Source: JAPLDB01 sp038230515
GTDB lineage: Bacteria; Bacteroidota; Bacteroidia; AKYH767-A; 2013-40CM-41-45
NCBI GenBank assembly: GCA_038230515.1
Contig: JBBRND010000020.1
Location: 1 to 64,000, forward strand
Direction of reading: 5' to 3'
DNA length: 64,000 bases
The first letter of the stretch is position 1, and each line of letters starts with the position of its first letter. The translations under genes and the position numbers were made by a program. The notes beneath the pieces were generated by a model. The model saw only the letters and a program-made list of their open reading frames with translations. It searched no databases and was not told where the DNA came from. Positions 44,589 to 53,050 of the stretch are shown in pieces.

Positions 44589-45698
44589 ATGCTCATCACC
44601 CGCATCGAACTCTACGCTTACAACATCCCGATGAAACCATTTATCATTTCATTGGGAACTTTGCATGAAGCGAAAAATGTTCTTGTAAAATTTTTTACTG
44701 ATGACGGAATTGTTGGGTGGGGTGAGGGCTCACCTTTTCCGATGATCGTTGGTGAAACACAGGAAAGCGATCTTGCATTGGCAAAAGACTTTTCAAATCT
44801 TCTTCTCAACAAAAATCCGCTTGACATTTCCGCCTGCATGAAGCTGCTCAACGATTACGTTCCCAATAATCCAACTGTTAAGAGCGCCTTCGACATGGCT
44901 CTTTATGACATTGCTTCGCAGCATGCAGGAGTTCCGCTTTACAAATTTCTTGGCGGAGAAAAGAAAGTGTTGCATACAGATCACACTGTTTCAATCGGCA
45001 CTGCAAATGAAATGGCAGATGCTTCAATAAAGTTGAAGAAAAGAGGAGTGAAAATTTTGAAATTAAAAGTTGGCAGTGCAAAAAATCCTGATGATGATAT
45101 TGAACGAGTGAAAACTGTTCGTTTGGCAATTGGAAAAGGAATTCCTTTGCGCCTCGATGCTAATCAGGGATGGAATGTTGCGGATGCAATTGAAATTTTA
45201 TCTGCGCTGAAAGATGACAACATTCAGTTCTGCGAACAGCCTGTCAGGCATTTTGATTATGGCGGAATGAAAAAAATAAGTTCAACTGTTTCTGTCCCTA
45301 TCATGGCTGATGAAAGTTGTTTCTATTCCTACCAGGCGAAATACATTGTAGAAAATAAAATCTGTCCGTACATCAACATCAAACTTGCAAAGAGTGGTGG
45401 AATGCTCGAAGCGATTGAGGTCGTCCGCATCGCCAAAGAAAATAGCATTACGTGTATGTTGGGTGGCATGATCGAATCAAATCTTGCCCTTACTGCCAAT
45501 GCACATTTTGCCTGTGCGTTCGATCACATAAAATTTTACGATCTCGATTATAACTTCAATCATCACATTGATCCGGTTGTGAATGGTGTGCGCATTGAGA
45601 ATGAATGTGACATCCATCTTCCCGATTCTCCAGGCATCGGTGCAACCGTTGATGATAAGTTTTTAGCTAAGTGCGAAAAAATTATTTTTGATAGGTAA
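44589..45698 (+). CDS. Enolase-superfamily epimerase (dipeptide epimerase-like)
   Basis: 369 aa. The muconate lactonising/mandelate racemase barrel residues are present: K-L-K-V-G (Lys base at about 158-162), L-D-A-N-Q-G (Asp), C-E-Q-P (Glu), M-A-D-E-S (Asp), and I-N-I-K-L-A-K-S-G-G with the second Lys base. Lysines on both faces and the D-E-S motif favour 1,1-proton transfer, as in L-Ala-D/L-Glu epimerases, over lactonisation. Substrate remains open. Likely co-transcribed with hmgA, though a shared pathway is not obvious; a peptidoglycan peptide recycling role is the usual assignment. Confidence 0.85.
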   Translation: MLITRIELYAYNIPMKPFIISLGTLHEAKNVLVKFFTDDGIVGWGEGSPFPMIVGETQESDLALAKDFSNLLLNKNPLDISACMKLLNDYVPNNPTVKSAFDMALYDIASQHAGVPLYKFLGGEKKVLHTDHTVSIGTANEMADASIKLKKRGVKILKLKVGSAKNPDDDIERVKTVRLAIGKGIPLRLDANQGWNVADAIEILSALKDDNIQFCEQPVRHFDYGGMKKISSTVSVPIMADESCFYSYQAKYIVENKICPYINIKLAKSGGMLEAIEVVRIAKENSITCMLGGMIESNLALTANAHFACAFDHIKFYDLDYNFNHHIDPVVNGVRIENECDIHLPDSPGIGATVDDKFLAKCEKIIFDR

Positions 45699-45797
45699 CT
45701 TAGGATTCAGATAAAAGGATAATTCTATCTGACAAACTTAGTGGGTGAGTAAGATAGTGTGGCACTAGCCCTGACAAGACGGGGCTCAAAAAGTTAC

Positions 45798-46643
45798 TTA
45801 CATTTTCTTGCGCTGCATTTCATTCAACTCATTCACCAGAACTCGACTGAAGGTATTAAAGTAACGCTTGTTTCTGACAGCGCCCACCCACCTTATGCCC
45901 TCAATAGTGTTGGCAAGAAAAACTTCATCGGCATAAAGAAGATCATTGGTGGTGAGTTTTCGTTCCATACATTTTTTATTTTTTGATCTCATCACATCAA
46001 GAATATGTTCCCGCATTACACCTTCAACACAACCCTGATCGAGCGAAGGAGTGCAGAGTTCTCCATGAAGCATTACAAAAATATTTGAGGAGATGGCTTC
46101 GGCAATATTTCCGTCTGCATTGAAAAGAAGTAAATCGTCCACGCCTGATTTTTTCTGATGCAAACCTGCAAGCACATAAATAAGTGCATTGGAACTTTTC
46201 AGGTTCGAAAGTTTATTCAGGGGCTTTGCGGCATCAGCAAAAATTCCAAGCCGGAGTCCGGTTTCATTGAGCAAGTATTCGGGTTCATAAAGAGGTTCTG
46301 CTTCAATAAGGTAATTTACTTCATTGGTTTTGGGGGTGTATAACCCACCATCCTGTCGGAAAACTTCGAGCCGGATTCGCCCGTTGCCTTTTAAATTATT
46401 TACCTGATCAAGATGCCGGATAAGTAAATGCAAATTCTGAAAAGAAAAATCAGGATGCCATTGCATGGATAAAAGTTCCATGCTTCGTTTCATTCGTGCC
46501 AGATGTTTTTCAAAAAAAAGAATTTCTCCGTTCATCAGGCGGATGGTTTCAAACACCGCATCTCCGTAGCGAAACGCACGGTTGGTATGCGTAAGCACCG
46601 GCTGAGAAGCATCTACAATACTTCCGTTAAAATTTATGTACAC
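45798..46643 (-). CDS. Class IV PLP aminotransferase/lyase (PabC/IlvE fold)
   Basis: 281 aa. N-terminal F-R-Y-G-D-A-V-F-E-T-I-R-L is diagnostic of fold-type IV enzymes. The Schiff-base Lys lies in L-S-N-L-K-S-S-N-A-L-I-Y and the phosphate-binding region in N-I-A-E-A-I-S-S-N-I-F and A-N-T-I-E-G-I-R. Length and 'F-R-Y-G-D-A-V-F-E-T' favour 4-amino-4-deoxychorismate lyase or D-amino acid aminotransferase over branched-chain IlvE. No folate genes nearby to decide. Confidence 0.88.
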   Translation of the reverse strand: MYINFNGSIVDASQPVLTHTNRAFRYGDAVFETIRLMNGEILFFEKHLARMKRSMELLSMQWHPDFSFQNLHLLIRHLDQVNNLKGNGRIRLEVFRQDGGLYTPKTNEVNYLIEAEPLYEPEYLLNETGLRLGIFADAAKPLNKLSNLKSSNALIYVLAGLHQKKSGVDDLLLFNADGNIAEAISSNIFVMLHGELCTPSLDQGCVEGVMREHILDVMRSKNKKCMERKLTTNDLLYADEVFLANTIEGIRWVGAVRNKRYFNTFSRVLVNELNEMQRKKM

Positions 46644-46735
46644 AGGAGACTTTATTTTCTATTCTGCAAAAGTAGCCGAATGAGTGCGCAGATTTTTTGG
46701 AGAAAGTTATGTTCTCAACAAAAGCAATGTGGATA

Positions 46736-46830
46736 GAATAAGTTAATTGAGTTAATTGGTCGATTTAGAAAAACAAGAGTTCGTGTCCCGAATTAACTAC
46801 TTCGACTTAGTTAACCTAATCAACTACTTT
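46736..46830. repeat. AT-rich inverted repeat element, copy 4
   Basis: AAGTTAATTGAGTTAATTGG on the left; AATTAACTAC and TAGTTAACCTAATCAACTA on the right. It overlaps the stop of the gene at 46824-49622 and fits the element seen at about 17182, 23244 and 37205. Confidence 0.65.
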
Positions 46831-49622
46831 ATCAGTAGAACGTACCCAGTTTTTTTCAAATGCGATCCCTTCAGTATGTAAACGTAAACACCTTCGGGAA
46901 CTGCATCGCCTTTGGAAGTTCCATTCCATGAGGTTGAGAAGGCATCATCATTTTGATACACTGCTTGTCCCCAGCGATCGAAAATAGTGATGGAATAATT
47001 ATCGCACGGTTTCCATAATGAAAGTTGAAACACATCATTCAAGCCGTCATCATTCGGAGTAAATGCAGTTGGTATGTAAACGTTTTCGCCATCTGCAACT
47101 TCATAGCGGATTGTTTTCTGAATGTATTCCTGACAGGCGGATTCCTTGTTTACTGTAAACGTAACAACGTAGTCCGTTGCATTGTCCTTGTAAACATGCA
47201 CCGGATTTTTTTCAGTACTTGCCTTTGTATCGCCAAAGTTCCAGTCGTAGTTTACAGCAATTGGCGATTTGTTATTGAAGTAAACAAGTTGAGAACATGA
47301 ATCAACAAACACATCAAAGTCAGCAGGCGTGCGAATGATGAGGTGAAGATTTTTTTCACTCGTATCCTTGCAGCCATATAGAGAAGTTGAAACAAGTTTA
47401 ACAGGAATATCTCCGGCAATATGATAGATATGATCATTCCGCGGAACATCAATTGAATCTCCATCGCCAAACAACCATTGGTAAGCAACTGTATTTACAG
47501 ATTGCTCATTAAACGAAACGAGCGAATCGCAATCCACATGAGTCCAGCCAAAATTACTGTGAGGTAGCGGAGGAATGGAAGCAGTCATACTCACTGTGTC
47601 CTTACAACCTGAATCATTTTCAGCAATGAGTTGAACGGAAATAGTTCCATCTGTAGAAAATTTGTGAGAAACACTGAACGACTCATCCGGAAATCCATCA
47701 CTAAATAGCCAATGGTATTTTGTTGCATCAATAGAGAAGTTGTTTGCACTTACAAGGAATGTACAAGTATCGAGATTCAGGGTAAACTCTGCATTCGGTT
47801 TTCGATTCACCCAAATTGTCTTTGTGATGTTGTCAGTACATGTAAGATTTGTTCCGAGTGCCTGCATCTGCACTATATATCCTCCTGAGTGAACATACAA
47901 ATGAACAGGATCAGGATTAAATGCAACTGTGTTATCACCAAATCCCCACGTATAATTCGGAGCATTGATGCTTAAATTATGAAAATGTACAAGGGAATCG
48001 CACGGGATTAGATCCCAAGTAAAATCTGCAATAGGAACTTGTGGAAGATTAAAAGTCATTTGAGAGGTATCGCTGCAACCGCTGTCATTGGTGGTAATCA
48101 GGTAGACAGTAACATTTCCGTCAATCATGTAATTGTGTTGAGGACTTATATCACTGCTGAAATTTGAATCACCGAAAATCCATTGATTCGTTGAAGCACC
48201 TTGCGATGAATTATTGAATGTAGCTGTATGGGCGCAAGTATCAAGGACTAAATTAAAATTGCTTACAGGAACCGGATCAACATTAACAGTTATTGATGCC
48301 GTGTCAGTGCAACCTGAATCAGCAGATGCAATCAACGTAACGATAAAATTACCCCATGTAGCATATTGATGCGAAGGATTTTGAGAGGAAGAGAACTGGT
48401 TATCACCGAAATTCCAAAGCCAGTAATTCGAGCTTGAATGTAAACTGTACGATGAATCAAGAAACTGAAATTGATCTGTGCAGGGCTGATGCGTTAGTCC
48501 GAAACGGGAAAAGAAGGCAGGGTACAGACGGGCTTCACCAAAGGCCGTATCGTTACAACCTGGATTCGCTGCGTAGGCAATCAGCATAAGCGGATAGGTA
48601 CCGGTATCGGGGTAGGTGTACACCGGATTCATCAAACTCGATGTATCATTTGTCGTTGTCGGGTCACCAAATGACCACGAGTAAGTGGATGCACCATAAC
48701 TTGTATTTTGAAAATATGCATTCAATGAACCGCACACAAGTGTTGGAGAAAAAATGGATGCCACTGTGTAATTCTCGCATAAAGTAACATTCACCTGAAA
48801 GTCTCTTCGTGTTTCACCAATCAAAATTCCATTGCGGTATTCCTGCACAAGAACTCCATACACAAACTGTCCTTGCTCTGTCGGAGTAGCAGTAAGAATT
48901 CCTGTTGATGAATTGATGGTTAGTGGCACACCGCCCATTACGTTCGAGAGTGAATATGGGGATTGAAAAATAATGGGAATGTACGGAGGAGTAGATGGTG
49001 TGTCAGGTTGAGGTCTAATTTGATCAGCGCCCGCATAAGGTGTGTACAGAGAATAAACCAATGAATCGCCATTAGCATCTGTAGCAGAATGATCGAATGT
49101 GAATGGCGCTCCCATACAAATGAAAGTTGGTGGAAGATGATTAAAAACCGGGTTAGCATCATCAGCGAATTGCTGATCAGGAATTACACAAGTGTAAGTT
49201 GCACCTGTATATTGTCCGTTAATGTTAATGCAGGAATAATTGCGGCAGCAACGTTGGTAAGCAATCGTGTATCCTCCCGGAGCAGGCGGCAGCGTAAGGG
49301 TTGTATAATAATGAGCAACCTGATCGCACACACCAGTAGGAGGAGTGAGACATGGAGTATTTATTACATTTGGAATAGAGGATGAATCATTCAGCGACAC
49401 GAATACAAATCGAATAAAATTTCCGCTTGCATCAAAAATTCCAAGTGCTGCCGGATCATCATAAAGCGCTTGCCCGTTGATACAGTCGCGGTAAACTATT
49501 AAAGTTATTTCATACTGATCATTGCCTAAGTAATGGTAATTCATTTCGCCACCCACAATGTGCGAAGCAAAAAGTGTTTGAGAAAAAAAAAGAAGAGCAG
49601 CAGCGCAGAAAAAATATTTCAT
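46824..49622 (-). CDS. PKD-repeat surface protein with gliding-type C-terminus
   Basis: 932 aa. Signal peptide F-F-C-A-A-A-L-L-F-F-S-Q-T-L-F-A. The first 280 residues (S-H-I-V-G-G-E-M-N-Y-H-Y-L-G-N-D-Q-Y-E-I-T-L-I-V-Y-R-D-C) match the N-terminal domain common in large Bacteroidota surface proteins. About seven PKD-like domains follow, each with F-x-D-x-S, Y-x-W-x-F-G-D and Y-x-x-x-G-x-x-x-V-x-L. The end, Y-I-P-T-A-F-T-P-N-D-D-G-L-N-D-V-F and F-D-R-W-G-Q-A-V-Y-Q-N-D-D, is the type B (gliding motility-associated) T9SS signal. Likely an adhesin or extracellular matrix protein. Confidence 0.93.
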   Translation of the reverse strand: MKYFFCAAALLFFSQTLFASHIVGGEMNYHYLGNDQYEITLIVYRDCINGQALYDDPAALGIFDASGNFIRFVFVSLNDSSSIPNVINTPCLTPPTGVCDQVAHYYTTLTLPPAPGGYTIAYQRCCRNYSCININGQYTGATYTCVIPDQQFADDANPVFNHLPPTFICMGAPFTFDHSATDANGDSLVYSLYTPYAGADQIRPQPDTPSTPPYIPIIFQSPYSLSNVMGGVPLTINSSTGILTATPTEQGQFVYGVLVQEYRNGILIGETRRDFQVNVTLCENYTVASIFSPTLVCGSLNAYFQNTSYGASTYSWSFGDPTTTNDTSSLMNPVYTYPDTGTYPLMLIAYAANPGCNDTAFGEARLYPAFFSRFGLTHQPCTDQFQFLDSSYSLHSSSNYWLWNFGDNQFSSSQNPSHQYATWGNFIVTLIASADSGCTDTASITVNVDPVPVSNFNLVLDTCAHTATFNNSSQGASTNQWIFGDSNFSSDISPQHNYMIDGNVTVYLITTNDSGCSDTSQMTFNLPQVPIADFTWDLIPCDSLVHFHNLSINAPNYTWGFGDNTVAFNPDPVHLYVHSGGYIVQMQALGTNLTCTDNITKTIWVNRKPNAEFTLNLDTCTFLVSANNFSIDATKYHWLFSDGFPDESFSVSHKFSTDGTISVQLIAENDSGCKDTVSMTASIPPLPHSNFGWTHVDCDSLVSFNEQSVNTVAYQWLFGDGDSIDVPRNDHIYHIAGDIPVKLVSTSLYGCKDTSEKNLHLIIRTPADFDVFVDSCSQLVYFNNKSPIAVNYDWNFGDTKASTEKNPVHVYKDNATDYVVTFTVNKESACQEYIQKTIRYEVADGENVYIPTAFTPNDDGLNDVFQLSLWKPCDNYSITIFDRWGQAVYQNDDAFSTSWNGTSKGDAVPEGVYVYILKGSHLKKTGYVLLIK

Positions 49623-49816
49623 TGGTAACTACAGTGATCCAACAAGAACAAAAATAGTAAAAGAAACTTAACGGTCAAGAACTATTGGGCGAATGACGAC
49701 AAACACATTACGGAATGCAGAAATAGTTATTACAATTTCATGTTATTGAGTTCTTTCAAGGGAGGATGATTAAAATGAAGGCAAATCGTACTTTTGAAAA
49801 ACCCAAATGCTGAAAA

Positions 49817-50836
49817 ATGATTTCTATTAAAAATAAACTCACCGAACAGCTCAACATTCGTTACCCGATTGTGATGGCTCCCATGTTTCTCGTCACAAAT
49901 GAAAGCATGCTTCATCAATGTGTTGAGGAAGGAATACTTGGCTGCTTTCCATCGTTGAATTTCCGTAATAAAGGAGCACTGGAAGGAATTTTGACTTCGC
50001 TCAATAAACTTCTCAATTCACGCAAAGGACAACCGGGAACCTACGGGGTGAATCTCATTGTTCAGAAAAGCAACACTTTTTTTGAAAAGCATTTGAACAT
50101 TTGTGTGGAGAATAAAGTTCCCGTTTACATTACTTCACTTGGCAAACCCGAACAAACGATTGAAGCCGCACACAGTTATGGCGCAAGGGTTTTCTGCGAT
50201 GTTACCAACATTGAACACGCAAAGAAATGTTATGAATTGAATTGCGATGGGTTTGTTGCCGTGGGTCAAGGTGCGGGCGGACATGCTGGACCGTATCCGT
50301 TGATGTTGCTTATTGCATCTCTGAAAAAACATTTTCCCGATAAAGCAATTCTTGCAGCGGGGGGAATTTCTCACGGTAGCAGTTTGTTAAGCGTGCTGGC
50401 TGCAGGCGCTGACGCGGGTTATGTCGGTACGCGATTTATTGCAAGCAAGGAGGCAAGCATCACAGAGGAGTATAAAACCGAAGTGGTAAAAGCCCACATG
50501 AATAACATTGTGATGACCGACCGCATCAGCGGAACACCTTGTACCATCATTAATACTCCTTACGCGCAAAAGATTGGATTACATCAAAGCCGGTTTGAAA
50601 GGTACATGAGCCGCAACCCGCGCACCAAAAAATATTTTAAGATGTTGGTTGCAAAACGCGGCATGGACTGGCTCGAAGCAGCAGTGAAACCCGGCAACTA
50701 CCACAAACTCTGGTGTGCTGGACAAAGTGTGGAGATGATTGAAGACATAAAGTCCGTAAAGGAAATTGTGGAAGAGATGATGAGTGAGTTTGACGATGCT
50801 TACAGCAAACTCGCAGGCACGGTTATCAACCGATAA
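49817..50836 (+). CDS. Nitronate monooxygenase family protein
   Basis: 339 aa. FMN barrel with Y-P-I-V-M-A-P-M at the N-terminus and the family's G-Q-G-A-G-G-H-A-G-P in the middle, including the catalytic-type His, then A-A-G-G-I-S-H-G and G-A-D-A-G-Y-V-G-T-R-F phosphate-binding loops. Members oxidise alkyl nitronates or act as FabK-like enoyl-ACP reductases; the His and G-G-H-A-G favour the former. Just 4 bp separate its stop from the DUF4442 gene. Confidence 0.9.
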   Translation: MISIKNKLTEQLNIRYPIVMAPMFLVTNESMLHQCVEEGILGCFPSLNFRNKGALEGILTSLNKLLNSRKGQPGTYGVNLIVQKSNTFFEKHLNICVENKVPVYITSLGKPEQTIEAAHSYGARVFCDVTNIEHAKKCYELNCDGFVAVGQGAGGHAGPYPLMLLIASLKKHFPDKAILAAGGISHGSSLLSVLAAGADAGYVGTRFIASKEASITEEYKTEVVKAHMNNIVMTDRISGTPCTIINTPYAQKIGLHQSRFERYMSRNPRTKKYFKMLVAKRGMDWLEAAVKPGNYHKLWCAGQSVEMIEDIKSVKEIVEEMMSEFDDAYSKLAGTVINR

Positions 50837-50840
50837 GAAA

Positions 50841-51344
50841 ATGAAACTATTGTTGCGACTATTGCAAAAAGCAAAACGAAGTAATTTTTACCTCGCATTT
50901 CTCAATATTGCTTTGCTTCGTGCCGTTCCTTTCAACAAACCACACGGATTGAAAATAACTTCCGTTCATGATGATGGTGTTACAATCTTCCTTCCTTACA
51001 AAAGGAAAAACTTAAATCACCTGAAAGGAATTCATGCCTGCGCATTGGCTACTCTTGCTGAATATGCGAGTGGCATTTCGTTGCTGATTTGTATCGGAAC
51101 TGACTATCGGCTCATTATGAAAACCATCAATGTAACCTACCATTACCAGGCGAAGATGAATGTTGCTATTGCGCTTCAACTTGAAAAGAAAATGGTGGAA
51201 GAAAAAATTCTTACTCCTCTTCAAACAAACGATTCAGTGGTTTTTGAAAACAAGGTCGAGGTTTATGATGTTCGTAGAAATCACATCTGCACTACTGTGG
51301 TACAATGGCAGATCAAGAAGTGGGCGAAGGTGAAGACCCTTTGA
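50841..51344 (+). CDS. DUF4442 (hot-dog fold, thioesterase-like) protein
   Basis: 167 aa from the ATG at 50841; an upstream ATG inside nitronate monooxygenase is less likely. V-P-F-N-K-P-H-G-L-K-I, then N-H-L-K-G-I-H-A-C-A-L-A-T-L-A-E-Y-A-S-G resembles the PaaI-like hot-dog family (DUF4442), where 'N..G.iHa.a...laE' is the active helix. Probably an acyl-CoA thioesterase-like protein acting with its neighbour on an unknown acyl substrate. Confidence 0.85.
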   Translation: MKLLLRLLQKAKRSNFYLAFLNIALLRAVPFNKPHGLKITSVHDDGVTIFLPYKRKNLNHLKGIHACALATLAEYASGISLLICIGTDYRLIMKTINVTYHYQAKMNVAIALQLEKKMVEEKILTPLQTNDSVVFENKVEVYDVRRNHICTTVVQWQIKKWAKVKTL

Positions 51345-51360
51345 AATAAAACTGCAAAAA

Positions 51361-52956
51361 TTAATTTCCTGCTATTTTCATTTTTGAAAATGTGTTGTCG
51401 TGCAATGCTTCAAGTGCTTTTTGTAACGCGAGATTCCGTTCGTTGTAAACTTCAATAGCGCCTTCGAGGTTCCAAAGATTTTGTGAGATAAGAGATTTTA
51501 TGTTCAGTTTGATTAATGTTTCTGAAATTTTCAAACCTGTCGAATCTTTTTTCACACCTAATTTTTCTGCGTTCGCAAGAAAATCGTCCATCAATTTTTT
51601 TGATACAGAAAATTTTGTTTTGAAATCATCAAGTGTTGGATACGTTTTTTTCAAATCATTTCTGTTGTTGTCAACGTAGGTAAGAAGAAAATCATTGAAC
51701 GCATTCTGTCTTCTCAACTCTGAAAAGAACGTGCTGAACTCTGAAGTATCAAGTGGAACAAATACATCAGGCATAATGCCACCACCACCATGCACGAGCC
51801 GCTTGTTGTTAGTGAAATATTTTGTGGAGTCGCTAAAATGAATGCTGTCGGGATTAGTGAGTTCACCATGCTTGATTCTGTTTGAAAGGTCAAGATCGTA
51901 CTCATCATCATCACCCAACTCATATGGTTTTTGTATGCAGCGACCGGAAGGAGTATAATAATGCGCAACAGTTAATCGTATCATGGAACCATCCGGAAGC
52001 TGAATTGGTTTTTGCACAAGCCCTTTTCCGAAAGAACGCCTGCCGATAATCAGTCCTCGATCCCAATCCTGGATAGCGCCTGAAACAATTTCACTTGCCG
52101 AAGCCGAACTTTCATTAATGAGCACGACAAGTTTCCCTTTTTCCCAGCCACCGGTTGAGGTTGCATTATAGTCCTCGCTTTGTGTAGTACGCCCGCGAGT
52201 GAAGACAATCTTTTTTCCATCAGATAAAAATTCATCACCCAGTTCAACGGCACGATTGAGGTAGCCGCCACCGTTATCCTGCAAATCGAGAATGAGAGAC
52301 TCGATTCCCTGCGCTTTTAATTTTGCAAGAGCCGCTTTAAATTCCTCTACCGTGTTATCAGCAAAACGGCTGATTTTAATGTACCCTACTTTCGGAGCTA
52401 TTATGTACGATGCATCCACACTGAAAAGAGGAATCTGATCGCGTGTAATGTTGAAGTCAATAAGATCAGCATTTCCTCTGCGAAGAATTCCTACGGTAAC
52501 TTTTGTTCCTTTATTTCCACGAAGTAATTTCAGCACATCATTGTTTGTGAGCTTTACTCCGGCTTTTACCACTCCGTCAATTTTTACGATGCGGTCGCCC
52601 TGGCGTATTCCTAATTTCTCACTCGGCCCACCTGGAATTGTTTGAGTAACCATAATTGTATCGCTTAGAATCTGGAATTGAATCCCGATACCCTCGAATT
52701 TTCCAACGAGCGGTTCATTCATCTCGCGCATTTCTTCCAATGGAATATAAACAGAGTGTGGATCCAGATCTTTCACCATGGCGCGGATGGCATCATCAGT
52801 AAGTTTTTTGTCGTTCACAGTATCAACGTACGCATACTTGATTGCCTGTAGTGCGTATCCAATTTTGTCTTGCTGTGGTGCGTAGGGCTGAGATAAAACT
52901 TTCCCGCAAATAAAAATGAAAAGAATGGTTGCTACAGATTTGATTTGTTTCGTCAT
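51361..52956 (-). CDS. S41 family C-terminal processing peptidase
   Basis: 531 aa. Signal peptide (V-A-T-I-L-F-I-F-I-C-G-K-V-L-S). PDZ domain about residues 85-165 (I-G-I-Q-F-Q-I... G-I-R-Q-G-D-R-I-V-K-I-D). Peptidase S41 core with the catalytic Ser in N-E-S-S-A-S-A-S-E-I and Lys in R-S-F-G-K-G-L-V-Q, plus D-L-Q-D-N-G-G-G. CtpA-type proteases trim or degrade periplasmic proteins from their C-termini. The C-terminal 150 residues are helical, common in Bacteroidota members. Confidence 0.95.
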   Translation of the reverse strand: MTKQIKSVATILFIFICGKVLSQPYAPQQDKIGYALQAIKYAYVDTVNDKKLTDDAIRAMVKDLDPHSVYIPLEEMREMNEPLVGKFEGIGIQFQILSDTIMVTQTIPGGPSEKLGIRQGDRIVKIDGVVKAGVKLTNNDVLKLLRGNKGTKVTVGILRRGNADLIDFNITRDQIPLFSVDASYIIAPKVGYIKISRFADNTVEEFKAALAKLKAQGIESLILDLQDNGGGYLNRAVELGDEFLSDGKKIVFTRGRTTQSEDYNATSTGGWEKGKLVVLINESSASASEIVSGAIQDWDRGLIIGRRSFGKGLVQKPIQLPDGSMIRLTVAHYYTPSGRCIQKPYELGDDDEYDLDLSNRIKHGELTNPDSIHFSDSTKYFTNNKRLVHGGGGIMPDVFVPLDTSEFSTFFSELRRQNAFNDFLLTYVDNNRNDLKKTYPTLDDFKTKFSVSKKLMDDFLANAEKLGVKKDSTGLKISETLIKLNIKSLISQNLWNLEGAIEVYNERNLALQKALEALHDNTFSKMKIAGN

Positions 52957-53050
52957 AATGAATAATTACTTTTTTTTCACGCGACAAAATTACATAAAAG
53001 AAAGTAGGGGACAGATGAATTAAGATGTTCTTAACAGCTCAGGAAAAATT

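Noticed and set aside
45742..45790. AGCCC...GGGCT hairpin near 45767-45786 as terminator of the epimerase or aminotransferase gene
   Set aside because: Short stem with a long loop and no T-run on either strand.
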